DNA from: Xiphophorus maculatus | Lineage: Eukaryota; Chordata; Actinopteri; Cyprinodontiformes; Poeciliidae | Reading direction: 5' to 3' | Assembly: GCF_002775205.1 (NCBI RefSeq) | Contig: NC_036456.1 | Span: 20,857,968 to 20,921,967, forward strand | Length of the DNA stretch: 64,000 bases | In this document: one piece after another, positions 12,531 to 25,134 of the stretch | Position numbering within the stretch: position 1 is the stretch's first letter | How the letters are laid out: the number at the start of each line of letters is the position of its first letter | Notes under the pieces: generated by a model | Told to the model about the DNA's origin: nothing | Seen by the model: the letters and a program-made list of their open reading frames with translations, nothing else | Database searches by the model: none | Translations under genes and position numbers: made by a program

Positions 12531-14454
12531 TTTATATGAAAAGGTTTAATTATTTAGCTGGTGCTTTTTTCATCTCCTGCTCCCTAACCTATCTGCTCTC
12601 CTTTGCTGAGGTGCTTTTTGTCATTTCCCTCCTTTTACCTTCATTCATTCATTCATTCATTCATTCATTCATTCATTCATTCATTCCAGCCAAAGTTACG
12701 AGGATCCACAGATCAGGAGCTAAATGTGGCTTCAGAGCCACAGGTCTGCTGTTCCTGTTTTCATTAATATGACGATAGGTTGCGTACTGTAAATATTTTA
12801 CATTTAACTTATATTTATTTATATTTATTCAGGTTGTTCTATATTTACAGGAATTACCTGGTTTAATGAACCAAAAACTAACAGAAAATTACAAACTCAG
12901 TAACAGGTGATTAAACCATTTAACTCATTAAATAAGCTACTAAAATCAAGGGCATAAGAATAAATCTACTTTAACATAATATGTAACTTTCTGAATGGAT
13001 CTGCTCTTTTTGTTTTTACTCAAAAACAAAAATCTAGCTGTTCATTAAATCTGACAGTTCCATATTTTATTTTGAACCTGAAAAGACCAAAATGTTTTCA
13101 GATCAATTTAAAAGAGTAAAATATAGAACTACAAACACAAACCCTGTCTTCTGGCTCCAGAGCTGGCGGTCGACTCCCCCTGGTGGTCTGGAGGTCGAAC
13201 ATTTGGAGCCAGTTTTCAGAGTTTCATACTTGCTTTTGTTTTTGCTATTTGTTGTTTTTCCCTTTTTGCTTTTCTGCTGCTTTTATTTTTTGGAGTTGCA
13301 TCATTCATGTGTTTGCAGCTCATTTGGCCGCTAGCTGCACATTCCCACCCGTCGGCCATCTTACAAATACGACTTTCATTTACAGCCAGGAAGGAATCTA
13401 TAAATCCAAAACCAGCTCCTAAAGTTTTCTTAGAGTCTTTAAACTGCAACAACAGGAGCAACAAGGTGAATTTCTTGGGACCAAACAGACGTTAATGTTT
13501 TTAAAACATTAGAGACGCCCTGTGGCAGCATGCCGCCCTGGGCAGAGAGCCAGAGGCCCAAAAAGCTGCAGGATGGAGGGAACAGCTAACAGAGCGCTGA
13601 GGATGAAGAAAACTGATGGATTTCTGGACCTGAAACTGGACCAGAACCAGAACCTGGACCAGAACCAAGAATGGGACTAGAAGCAGAACCAGGATCTGGA
13701 TCTGAAACCGGATCCAGATCCTGGAGAGAACCTGTTCCAGGTGCTCTCCTCTAAGAGACATGAGGCTCCTGATGAACAGAACCAGGTGAACAGAACCTAG
13801 TGAACAGAACCTCATGAACAGAACCTGTCCATCAGGTGAACAGAACCAGGTAAACAGAACCTGATGAACAGAACCTGGTGAACAGAACCAGGTCTAAGCC
13901 CGGATCAAAGCTCCAGTCCCATGATCTGCCTCTCTTTGTTTCTGCCAGAACACGGCGGCACAAAGACGGTTCTGTGAGTGTGGAAACAAGGGAGGGAGGG
14001 GCCAGGAAACACCTGGAGGTCAGGAAACACACACACACCCACACACACACACACACACACACCCACACCCACACACGCCCACACACACACACACATGCAC
14101 ACACACACACACCCACCCACACACACACACACATGCACACACACACACTCACCCAGCTGTAAAACAAATAAAACTTATTTCAGTTGTGCCCGTTCACTTT
14201 AAAGGCTGTTGCTCCTGACCTTTGACCTCCATGTGAGCTGCCTCTGGGCTGCGTGCTGATTGGTCCTCACAGCTCCTTGGGGCGGGGTTTGGGAAACTCC
14301 CTCTGCAGCTCCCCCTGCTGGTCATGAACACACATTACTGCACTGACATTAATTAATCTGAATTTTATTTCTGTTTATTTTTATTTCTGGATGGTTGATG
14401 TGAGGGGAATTTTTTTAAAAGGTTTTGTTGGCTCTAGTGGCCTTTATTTTAAAG
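12531..14454. other. gene-free stretch with simple repeats
   Basis: No exon is supported. The stretch contains the (ATTC)n run, GAACCAGAACCTGGACC-type repeats at 13620-13740, AACAGAACCTGGTG-type repeats at 13788-13893, and a long CA/CCCACA tract at 14028-14155. CTCF-like cores in reverse orientation lie at 13171-13191 and 14307-14325. Confidence 0.5.
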
Positions 14455-14602
14455 TAGTTCAACAGGAAACAGGGTAATGAGACAGGGGGAAGACATGCAG
14501 CAAATGTCGCCAGGCCAGGAATCGAACCAGCGACCACCGCCACGAGGACGAAGGCCTCAATACGTGGGTCGTGCTTTGCCCCTGCGCCACCACAGCAACC
14601 CC
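14455..14602 (-). mobile_element. tRNA-derived SINE (minus orientation)
   Basis: Read on the minus strand it begins GCTGTGGTGGCGCAGGGGC (box-A-like) and contains GGTTCGATTCC (box B). It then runs into GCATGTCTTCCCCC and CCTGTTTCCTGTTG. The head and body match the SINE at 46381-46564, so this is a second, diverged copy of the same family. The RNA polymerase III boxes are visible. No clean target duplication was found. Confidence 0.8.
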
Positions 14603-15279
14603 CTGTGAGGGGAATTTTACTGATCTTTCATCAGATTGACCTTTGACCTGTGGTCCAAATGGATTTTATCCATTCAAAAATAATTTAAGTGTTTTACATT
14701 TTAGAGAAAATATGTTGCTGCTTAATATTTCTGACAAACTGTAGAGGAGAATTTTATGAAGCGATTAATTTTCCATTTTGTTTGAAGAAATTTAAAAACT
14801 GCGGTTAAGTTTTCGATGCTTCCTGGATCGGATGTTTCTATCTGTTATATATCTATAGAAAGGAAACTATTTCATCTGGTTCTTAGCTCTCTTTCTCCAG
14901 TAGGTGGCGCATTTGAGCCATAAATCAAACTAAAGACATGGAGACTAAAGATAATCTCAAACCAGATGCTGACAGACCTTAGAGCTGAAGGAAACAGTCT
15001 CATGTCTGCTGAAGTGTTTTTCACAGGTAAAAACAGAATAAAGACATTTTAACAGGGCTTGGTTTGAAGGTTCTGGTTCTGGTTCTACAGGATTGTTAAC
15101 GAGAACAACAACTCTGGACCTTTTATCCACAAATATGTAAATATTTCCTGATTTATTGTCTGCTGGGTTACCAAAGTTATTCATCTTTGGTCAGAATAAT
15201 GAGACTTTCTTCAGATTCAAGACTTTACATTCATAAAATTAATATTCCTTGAAACAGTTTTAAAAGTCCAGACGGAGAT

Positions 15280-15900
15280 CTCAGACACATTGCTGCCTTG
15301 TCATGGAAATTAAAAGAAAATCAGGAAGATTTCCTCCACCAGTCTGATTCGTCTCAGAGCCTCATTTCTAGATGTCTGAAGGTTCCTGGTTGAGTTGTAG
15401 CTGTAAACAGGACAGGAACATCCAGGAAGGAGGTTCTGGGTCCTAGACGGGAAAAGGTTCTGGTGTAAAACAACTGCAGAACAAAAGCTAAAGAGTTTGT
15501 GTAGAAGAGTCAAACTTCATGGGAAACCATTCAGGTACCAACAGTGGATGAAAGGCCACACAGAGAAAGAAGCCATTGGTGGAAAAGCATCTAAAACCCC
15601 AGATTAGAGCCTGCAAACGAACTCTGGTACAAAAACCTGACATTCTGGACGAATCCCGTCCCAAAAGCATCATGTTCTGGGGTCGCTTTGCTTCAGGAGG
15701 AACTGGTGCACTTCACAAAATGAATGGCATCAGGAGAAAAGATTATGTAGAAATAGTAAAGCAACATCAGAACATATCAGCGAGGAAGTTAAATCTCGGA
15801 CACAGACGGTTGTCCAGATGGACGATGTCCCCCAGCAGATTAGTTAGAAAGTGATTTAAGGACAACGAAGTCAACGTGTTGGAGTGAGCATCACAAAGAT
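15280..15900 (+). pseudogene. decayed Tc1/mariner transposase, 5' and middle part
   Basis: The open stretch at 15576-15854 translates to a Tc1-like segment: KHLKPQIRACKRTLVQKPDI, then KSIMFWGRFASGGTGALHKM, then an NISARKLNLGHRRL-type stretch. Just after the stop, FKDNEVNVLE matches the region before the last catalytic Glu of the family. Stops and frameshifts interrupt the frame and the catalytic Asp regions are eroded. It is clearly older than, and from a different lineage to, the copy at 47.4-49.1 kb. Confidence 0.8.
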
Positions 15901-16604
15901 CTCACTTCTATAGATAATGTAGGGAGCTGAGGCGATATGGGCTAATTAGCTTAGCTCCCAACTAAGCACACAGTTAGCAGGCTAAGCATTTAGTTTGGAG
16001 CTAAATATGTAGCTCAGAGCCAAATATTTAAAAGCCGTCTTGTAAATCTCTTTATAAACTGTTGCTTCGTGTCAACTATTTATCATTTCTTTCCCTCTTT
16101 TCTTGTTCAACATTTCAGCTTTAAACAAAAGTTGGCTCGTTTTAAAAGCAATCCAGATGTTTTCCAGTGGCTCCACAGCAGCACTGAAGGTTTCTCACCA
16201 GCACAAGATTAGACGGATGTTCGCTACTTTGGTAGCCCACTTCCGCATATCGGCTAGTGAATTTGCGGATTAGTTTAATATTTAGCGGTGAGCTAGCTAC
16301 ATACTGCGTGTTAAACATTTAGTTAGCCCAGAGCTAATCACAGCTAAATTACCAACGAAGTGTTTACCTAGCTAGGAGGTAAATAGTTAGCTTGTTTACA
16401 GAATGTTGTTGGTTGGAGCTAATAGTTTATAAGCTAAATAGTTTGTTGATTAAATATTTATTTTAAAACATTTGCAAATGAATGAATAAAATGGTCAAAA
16501 TATGACTTTGGAAAGTGAATCTTTATATAAAATGTAATTTTCCTCCTATAACAGGCTGAATGACCCAAATAACTCTTCTTAATTTTGTACTATGCAACTT
16601 TACA

Positions 16605-16775
16605 AAATGGTGTGTAAGCGAGGCGGTCTACAAACCTGACCCAGTTCAACTGGTTCTGTTGGGAGGAATGGGCCAGAACTCCAGAAACCTGCTATTAGGA
16701 AGGAAACCCAATACAGTCAGGCAGTTTAAAGGGCAGCCCTACCCAAATAACCAGGAAATGGATGTAAACGCTGAT
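16605..16775 (+). pseudogene. decayed Tc1/mariner transposase, 3' end
   Basis: The bases resemble the end of fish Tc1 transposase genes: a ...CAAACCTGACCCAGTT... segment, GGAATGGGCCAGAACTCC, then CAGTTTAAAGGGCAGCCCTA and an ATGGATGTAAACG motif like the conserved sequence after the stop. It lies about 700 bases beyond the middle part at 15.3-15.9 kb on the same strand. The two are therefore probably one fossil split by later insertion (inference). Confidence 0.6.
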
Positions 16776-17794
16776 TGTAGGTGAAGCTCAACTGAATAGT
16801 TTTTTAAAAAAAATCTATCAAAAATTTAACATTTAGTAAATGAAAATAATATAATAGTCATAACTGAGAAAAAAAAGGAAAAGTGTGATTTAATATCTGG
16901 CGTTGAGGAATGACTGTATAGAGACTTCAAACTGATCAAGTTATAAATGGATCTAAATTTGTCTGAAGTGAACTGAATGTAAACCATTAAAATTTGAACT
17001 AAATTCCTCACTTGATGTTTTCAATAACATCCTCTGAGTCGCATTATAATTAAACATTAAATTAAACAGCAGGATATAAACAGACAGTGACAGAGTTTGT
17101 AGGAGTGAATGATTTATATAAAAATCCACATAAACATTGAGCAGAAGGGTCGACCCTTCCAGCTGGACCTTCATTTCTAAGCTTCCTGTTTACATAGCCG
17201 AACTGTATCCCAACATATTATAAAATAATAAAGACAGTTAAATAAACAGGATCAGCTGAACATGAACCTCATGTTCAGATCCCACCCAAAAGTGTTTCAG
17301 TGCTTCACTCTGACGCTTCATGGTTAGACGATAAACAAAGTTTAAAAATCACCAGGAGGAAATTACTGCAGGGATTATCTCCCTATAAACGGGTGATTGG
17401 GAGGCACAGGGAGCAGTGGTGCTTCAGGTCAATGGAAACTATCAAAACCCTGGAAACAAAGAAGGTTTCCTGTTCCTGTTCAGTCTGGGGCGTCCAGTCA
17501 GGAAGCAGCCTGAAGAGGGCGCTATAAGTTCACCTGCAGAACTGGATCCTGTCTTGCTGTACAACATGTTTTACCTGAACAGCACCCGTATGGAGGAAAA
17601 CCATGAAGGAGAACATGTGACTCCTTCCTGCTTCCTCTGGATTATAATCTGATCTCAACCTTCATCAAACTGGACATTACCAAAGAAAATGGAAAAATGA
17701 CAGAGATCAATCTGTGGTGGTGTGACTCAATGGCCATCGTCTGCAGCAGTTTCTCCTGAAAGTTTTCTAATTTTGGATGAAAACTGAGCACATT
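16776..17794. other. gene-free stretch downstream of the GPCR
   Basis: AT-rich sequence without a recognisable exon. Its right part is probably the 3' untranslated region of the minus-strand GPCR, whose stop codon is at 17795-17797. Confidence 0.45.
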
Positions 17795-20700
17795 TCAGTC
17801 ACAGGTCTCCTCCAATCCCAAAGGTTTCTCAGTCATTTGGATCTGCTGGTCTGTAGCAGGATGTTGTGTTTTTAACGGACTCTGCTCCATATCCTCTGCT
17901 TTAATGGACAGACCCTGTTGAGTTTTAACTTTCAACGACCCAGCCCGTCCAGTGGATCTTAAAGAGCCACTTCTGAAAGACAGCCGTTTACTGATATGTA
18001 AGCGAGTGTGCTCAATGTCTTCCTTGAAGTTCTTGGTGGAGTAGTAGTACAGCAGCGGGTTGACCACGCTGTTGGACGCCGCCATGCACAGCGTTATCGC
18101 CACGGCTCTCTGCAGCAGGTTGGTGACGCCACAGTTCCAGCCGCCGTTCACGGCGTAAAGGTGCAGGGTCCGGATCACGTGGTAGGGCAGGAAGCAGAGC
18201 AGGAAGGTCGCTATCACCATGATGAGCAGGTGCACTGAGCGCTGGTTTTTCTTCCTTAACTTCATGCGCGTTTTCGGGTCCTGAGAATAATGTGGGTGTG
18301 TCAGACAGTGGATGATCTTGGTGCAACACAGGATGATGGTGAAGAACGGCAGCACAAATCCAAAAATCAACGCCACGTAGTTCATGCTGAGGATGCGGGA
18401 CCAAGACTGTGGAGTCGCCGGCTCAAAGCAGCGAGGTATTCCACCTCTGGAAGGAAGCAGAAGAGAAACTTCAGCATCCCCTGATCATCTGCTTGATCCC
18501 AGGCAGCAACAAACAAAGATGCATCACTGGTGCTCTGACTCTTACCTTTTATTAACGCCGCTGCCTAGGAAGGGCAGAGAGGACACGGCCACAAACAGCC
18601 AGATTCCCAGACACGTCAGTAAGGCTAACTTGAAGCTTTTCACTTTCTTATGATGTAGTGGATAGACGATGGAAAACCAGCGGAGGAGGCTCAGGAACGT
18701 GAGGAACAGGATGCTGAAAGGCAGAGAGAGCGGGAATGAAACTGAAATATTCCCCAAACCAAAGGGAAACTTATGGCATGAGGACGTCTCCTGTCCCACC
18801 TGGAGTAGAGATTGACGTAGAAGGTGTAGACACAGAGTCTGCAGACCCAGTCAGGAAAGGACCAGTGGCCCTTGTTCATGTAGTACGCCAGTCGCAGAGG
18901 CAGGGTGAGGGAGAAGCTGCCGTCAGACAGCGCGAGGTTCACCATGATCACATAGGCAGGCTTCCTCCTGTGGATGGAAGAGGAGATGGAAAATCAGGGC
19001 AATGTAGGAATTCACAGCCTGATCTCTTCCCTCAGTAGCAGGAACCTCTGTTTGTAAGACATTTGTCTTCCTGTTGGACATTGGGACAGAGGACAACACA
19101 GAGGAGCAGTGACTGGTTCCAGTAAAGTCCACCTGCTGGAAGTTCTCCAGTTTTCTCAGAGTCCAAACTGATCAAGGCTATGAAAACAGAGGAGACGTGA
19201 CACCAAACCGAGGGCTGAGTGAGAAACGGTTCTGTTCTGGTGTTTTGACCCTGCGGTGACCTGAACACCTGTCCACAGTGTCACCTGCTGGGAGACGACA
19301 CACCCAGTCCAACGCTGGTCGACATGTAAATGCTCCAAAAAATCCCGCTGCCAAATCATTTTCCGGGTAAAGATAGGATCTACCACAATCTGCTGTCTGA
19401 CCTCAAAGAGCCGGATTCTGGGTCAGACCAGCACAAAGGGCTGCAGAGGACAGCAGGTTTTAACTTTCCCCTTTTACTCTAATTCACCTAAATAAAACCC
19501 AGCCTCCTTCAGAAGTTACTCAGTAATCAGAGTCCACCTGCACTGACAGTCTGGGCAAGGAGAGCATTAAACTCTGGGGGAGCTGCAGAGATCCACAGCT
19601 CAGGTGGGAGAATCTATGAAAAGGAGAACCGTCTCACTTCCACCACACAAGTCTGAACTTTAGCAAAAAGAAAACGGTAGATGTTTGTCCTGTCACCCAG
19701 AGGGGTGTTAAGGTCATGTGACTGAGACTGTTTCCCCTTGATGGTCCGGTCGACCCGGTTCTACTGGAACCAGAACATCTGTTCCACCTCCAGCTGCTGT
19801 GGCTCTGACCCAAACCAACCTGTTCCCCTCCTGGCCTGTGGGGGCGCTGCACCAAGAACCACTGAAGGAAACGACACAAAAACTCTGAAGACACTGAGAG
19901 CAACTTCCTGTTTCACCAGATGGAAACAAGATGGAGGCGTCAGATTTTAGTGTTGAAGGATTTCTCTTTAGTCTTTGGCTGAAGATCAGGAGACATTTCT
20001 GCTGCTAGCGCTAGGCTAGCATGTTAGCTTTGGCTGTATTTACCCAGAATGCCCGGCGCTGTAGTCCACTTCCTGAGTTTGGAGCACTTTCTGGTCCCCT
20101 TGGTGTTCACATTCAAACTAAGCCAGAGTTCACTTCAACCAAACCCAGACTGAGGTTTGGAGGACCAGAGTTAGCTTAGCATTCACATCTCCAAAAAACG
20201 AACCGGACTTTCTACACAGACGGAGTGGAGTTGGATTAAAGCGACTGAACAGGAAGGAGGGAATGAAGCCTCAGATTGTCAGCAATGCAATGAGGAGATG
20301 TGAGTTTAATTTGTGGCTTCATGAGTTAGAATGGCCTAGTTAAAGTTAAGACCTAAATCCAACTGGGAATCTGAGGGAAGACTTGAAAACCGATGTTCAA
20401 CCTGACTGAGGTTGGATGGAGTCACTTTGTGTTGAATCCAAATAAAACAGTCAAGTTGTAACAAACTGTGGAAAAGTTTTACAGGACATGGAAACAGAAA
20501 ACACCTGGAAAAACCTTGAAATGACTCCAGAAATCCTGGAGATCCGGATCAGGATCCGTTTCAGGAATCAAAAGATAGTCTGACCGTGATTAAGGACGAC
20601 TGTGGGTGGTTGTATAGCAGAGTACAACATGTTTCTGACTGTTTTTCTTGTTAAAATGAGAGATTTGAGTTTCAGTCCCATTTGTTTCAACGCTGCACAG

Positions 20701-23700
20701 CGGCCGCCGGATCTGGATCCTCCAGATCTGGATCCTAGTGATCTGGATCCTCCAGATCTGGATCCTCCTTATCTGGACCCTAGTGATCTGGATCCTCCAG
20801 ATCTGGATCCTCCTGTAACTATGCGGTTCAGCTCAAACTGCCCTCTGGCTCCACAAGGCTTTCATTGTTGACACACCTGCATGTTTCTGTGTTTATCTCC
20901 GATCTGATCAGCTGCTGGGATAATTTAATGGCTTCATTTCCTGGTTTCCTGCAGCGTGGTAAACAAATGACCGAGAATCAAATAAGCCTCCAGCCTCCAG
21001 CGTCAGACTGAAGCAGAAACAGAAGCAGAAACAGAAGCAGAAACAGAAGCAGAAGCAGAAACTCCTGCTGCTTGAGGGAAACTTCAGCTGGATGTTTCTC
21101 AGGTTTTAGGGAGAAGATTCACTGATGATTCAGCAAAACTTAAAATGCAACCAAACGTGTTTCTCTTTATGTTCCTGATGATTATGTGACACAATGAGGA
21201 TTCCACCCACATGCCGAAGATGCCCATCATCCTCCTCATCACAGGCATCCCATAAACACAGTGAAAGTGGATTTTACTATTTAATGAGGAGAAAGTCAAA
21301 GTTTTTACGCCTTTTCAGATTCATTTATTTAATGTTTCTTCTTGGTCTGATTCAGGGACAGGTTATCCCAGGAGTTTAAGGCTGCGCCATTCACACTTAT
21401 TCCACTTTAATCCAACTCCTGTCCGTCTGCCTAGTCAAAGTCTGGTTCCTTTGTGCAGGTGTGAATGTGTAAACGAACATTTATGTGGACCAAAAAATCA
21501 AACTCTGGTCCTCCAGACCTCAGTCTGGGTTCGGTTGAACTGAACTCTGGTTGGTTTGAATGTGAATGTGAACACCGAGCGGACCAGACTCCGCTCCAAA
21601 AGTAGGAAGTGGACTACAGCGCAGGGCATTCTGGGTAAATCCAACCGAAGCTAACATGCTAGCCTAGCACTAGCAGCAGAAATGGCTCCTGGTCTTTAGC
21701 CAAAGACTAAAGAGAAATCCTCCAACACTAAAATCTGACGCCTCCATCTTGTTTCCATCTGGTGAAACAGGAAGTTGCTCTCAGTGTCTTCAGAGGTTTT
21801 TGTGTCGTTTCCTTCAGTGGTTCTTGGTGCAGCGCCCCCACAGGCCTGGAGGGGAACAGGTTGGTTTGACTCAGAACCACAGCAGCTGGAGGTGGAGCAG
21901 ATGTTCTGGTTCCAGTAGAACCGGGTCGACCGGACCATCAGGGGGAAACAGCATAACCATTGCTAAGGCAACATCATGAACCCCAGGACCAGCCGGATCT
22001 GTCCATCGTGTTGCTTTGCCTTTATTCAGTGGATCATAATGTAACTTTAGGAAGCGGTTCTTCAGAATCATTCGGTCCGATCCCAGCTGGTTTCAAACAG
22101 GTTCCAGGATTAAAGACGACCTTTATTCCAACATGTTGTTGTTTCAGAGGAACCAACAGTTTAACCAGAACCAGACCGACCCGTCAACTCTCCGACTCAG
22201 CTCCTACTGATGATGCGTTCCTTCAGCTCCTGTAATTAGACAGCTGTTCATTAGCTGTTCATTGGCTGTTCATTAGCTGTTCATTGGCTGTTCATTGGCT
22301 GTTCATTAGCTGTTCATTAGCTGTTCATTGGCTGTTCATTAGCTGTTCATTGGCTGTTCATTGGCTGTTCATTAGCTGTTCATTGGCTGTTCATTGGCTG
22401 TTCATTGGCTGTTCATTGGCTGTTCATTTGCTGTTCATTAGCTGTTCATTGGCTGTTCATTAGCTGTTCATTGGCTGTTCATTGGCTGTTCATTAGCTGT
22501 TCATTGGCTGTTCATTAGCTGTTCATTAGCTGTTCACATTTAGACAGCTGCTCATCAGAACAAGGTGTGGCAGCTGAAGGAAACATTTCTTAGTAATCTC
22601 TAATTGGCAGCATAGATCCAGTTAATCACGTTTTATTTTCTTTATCTAAAAATTTCAATGCATTCTGAACCGTCTGGATTAAAATCTGACCTGATTGGCT
22701 AAACGACTCGCTAGAGAAATCTGGGAAATATAAACCTGGAAGAAATGACTTTTTAACAGAACCACTGAGGATCACAGAACCGATAAGGTTCTTCACAGAG
22801 ATGCAAACAGGACACTATAATAAAGCTAGGCAGTTAGCATCCTTTATCTAGGAATGTAACAGAATCCCAGAGGTTTTCTCTACACTCAGATTAAAATTAT
22901 TCAGCAGTTTGTAGAAACATCCAAACAGAAACCATGAGGTTCCTCAGTTTGTTTCAGCTCAGCTGATCCAGGCTGGAGTCTCCCTCTGCACCACCAACCA
23001 GAGCAACAGGAGGTCAGGAGGTCGGCGCAGAGATCTGGAGTGTTTTCCGTCAGTGGAGAGGTCACGGGGTCACGGGCTGTTTCTGTTCAGGGTCGTTTAG
23101 TTTGTTGAGTTGACCTTGACTGTCCTAGAAAACACTTTCAGTATCTGGTTGCTTCATGTCTGCGCTCCAGCTCTGCTGGTTTATGGCGACCAGGAACAGC
23201 TGCTAACAGTTTATACAGTGTTATTAGCACTGTAAAAGTAATTTGTTTATGACGATGTAAATTTTTACTGCAGCAGTTTCATGGTGACGTTTCCTTTTCA
23301 GCCTGTGTGAATATTTAAATCTAACAACATTTTCTCATGTTAGATTCCAAACAGCAACGAACAGAAACAGTGATCTTCACCTATGGAACTAAAAATGTGC
23401 TAACAGCAGAGCTAATGTTAGCACTGAAAACATTTAGCGCACTTAGCTTTCCTTAAATCCATTTCTCCAGATCATTTTAAAGTTCTAATTTGCTTGGCTG
23501 TTTTGTAAACTTTCAGGTGAATAAAGTTCAACCTCTGTGTTGAAGTTCTGGTTATTTAGTCGTTTTTATTGATGCTCTTATTTTGAAGTAGGTGAACTCA
23601 GTTTGTTGCCACAAATGACATTTATTCTGTACCCAGAATGCATCACTGCAGTGAATGGTTTAAAATCTACAGACTTCCTGTTGTTTTCCTATCCTGGTCC

Positions 23701-25134
23701 ATTAGGCAGAATCAGAAAGTTAGCAAAACGCAATAATTATAAAACTGAAACCAGAATAAAAGAATCACTTCCTGAAGTGCAAACAGGCAGGAGAGAGAGA
23801 ACAAATCTGATCCTGTTGTTGGCAATATACTATGTTGCTCATGTGTTGTCGTTGACACATTAGCAACCTTACTGAAATCAACGGTTTAGCACTAGGTTCC
23901 ACTAAACACCATGTTGGTATAGCATTAGCTAATGCTAAATACCATGTTGGTATAGCATTAGCTAATGCTAAGTACCATGTTGGTATAGCATTAGCTAATG
24001 CTAAGTACCATGTTGGTATAGCATTAGCTAATGCTAAATACCATGTTGGTATAGCATTAGCTAATGCTAAATACCATGTTGGTATAGCATTAGCTAATGC
24101 TAAATACCATGTTGGTATAGCATTAGCTAATGCTAAGTACCATGTTGGTATAGCATTAGCTAATGCTAAATACCATGTTGGTATAGCATTAGCTAATGCT
24201 AAGTACCATGTTGGTATAGCATTAGCTAATGGTAAATACCATGTTGGTATAGCAATAGCTAATGCTAAATACCATGTTGGTATAGCATTAGCTAATGCTA
24301 AATACCATGTTGGTATAGCAATAGCTAATGCTAAATACCATGTTGGTATAGCATTAGCTAATGCTAAATACCATGTTGGTATAGCACTAGCTAATGCTAA
24401 ATACCATGTTGGTATAGCACTAGCTAATGCTAAATACCATGTTGGTATAGCATTAGCTAATGCTAAATACCATGTTGGTATAGCACTAGCTAATGCTAAA
24501 TTCCATGTTGGTATAGCACTAGCTAATGCTAAATACCATGTTGGTATAGCATTAGCTAATGCTAAATACCATGTTGGTATAGCACTAGCTAATGCTAAAT
24601 ACCATGTTGGTATAGCATTAGCTAATGCTAAATACCATGTTGGTATAGCATTAGCTAATGCTAAATACCATGTTGGTATAGCACTAGCTAATGCTAAATA
24701 CCATGTTGGTATAGCACTAGCTAATGCTAAATACCATGTTGGTATAGCATTAGCTAATGCTAAATACCATGTTGGTATAGCACTAGCTAATGCTAAATAC
24801 CATGTTGGTATAGTGCTGTAGCTTTAGTGGAACTGATGTTTAGTGCTTTACGGTAAGTGCAGCTAACGTTTTCGTTAGCGGCGCCACCACGGCCATGTGT
24901 TTATGATTAAAGTGTTTCAGGGTCAAACCTGCGTTTCTTCTGCCTGAAGAAGACCACCAGTGCTAAGATGTTGCAGAGGAACGCCACGGGGAACACCAGG
25001 AAGTAGGTCAAGATGTAGGCATTGTATTTGAATTCGTCGTCGTCATGGGGACAGGTCCGCGTGTTGATGCTGCTGTTTGGGGCGGTCGTGTTGCCGGCCA
25101 GCCAATCTGGAAAACATCCACACACAGAAACCAT
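17795..25134 (-). CDS. cysteinyl-leukotriene-receptor-like GPCR
   Basis: Exons (minus strand): 24929-25134, 18800-18967, 18546-18713 and 17795-18446. All introns are GT-AG and the frame stays open for 397 aa from the ATG at 25134. It is a rhodopsin-class seven-helix receptor. The N terminus has NTT and NSS glycosylation sites. TM1 is AYILTYFLVFPVAFLCNILA; TM2 has NLALSD. RLCVYTFYVNLYSS in TM3 and RCFEP in loop 2 closely resemble CysLT1. TM5 is NYVALIFGFVLPFF, TM6 FLLCFLPYH and TM7 ending NPLLYYY. As in CysLT receptors, the DRY motif is absent (LRW here). The family couples cysteinyl leukotrienes to Gq calcium signalling at the plasma membrane. Multi-exon coding is unusual against mammalian single-coding-exon genes. 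Which CysLT paralogue it is remains open. An alternative first exon may lie at 30157-30232. Confidence 0.88.
19728..21953. repeat. long inverted repeat in GPCR intron 1
   Basis: Arms at about 19728-20245 and 21388-21953 are inverted copies of one another. Both read from an outer CTGTTTCCCC(C/T)TGATGGTCC edge through CGGTTCTACTGGAACCAGAA, GCTAGCATG and GTAGTCCACTTCCT, to an inner AGTTGGATTAAAG. The spacer is about 1.1 kb and carries a GATCTGGATCCTCCA array (20714-20815) and an AGAAGCAGAAAC array (21011-21061). The arms differ by point changes and small indels. They could be one foldback element, or two copies of a non-autonomous transposon in opposite orientation. Confidence 0.85.
22243..22536. 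repeat. 12-bp minisatellite
   Basis: About 24 copies of GCTGTTCATT(A/G)G occur. The A/G alternation at position 11 is irregular. The array lies in intron 1 of the GPCR. Confidence 0.95.
23377..24890 (+). mobile_element. MITE copy carrying the 33-bp array
   Basis: The flanks of the 33-bp array match the element at 37140-37660 in the same orientation. Shared on the left are TTTAGCGCACTTAGCTT, GATGCTCTTATTTTGAAGT and CCCAGAATGCAT. Shared on the right are AACT(G/A)ATGTTTA, AGCTAACGTTTT and GTTAGC. The terminal inverted repeat seen in the other copy is degraded here. The insertion sits in GPCR intron 1, just beyond exon 24929-25134. Confidence 0.65.
23909..24816. repeat. 33-bp minisatellite with internal palindrome
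   Basis: About 27 copies of a 33-bp unit occur that includes CATGTTGGTATAGC followed by the perfect palindrome GCATTAGCTAATGC. Some copies carry GCACTAGC or GCAATAGC, which weakens the palindrome. No unique spacers separate the units, so this is a plain tandem array. Confidence 0.97.

Noticed and set aside
23909-24816. CRISPR-like array of palindromic 33-bp repeats
   Set aside because: The units are contiguous with no unique spacers, no cas genes are present, and the context is a vertebrate intron.
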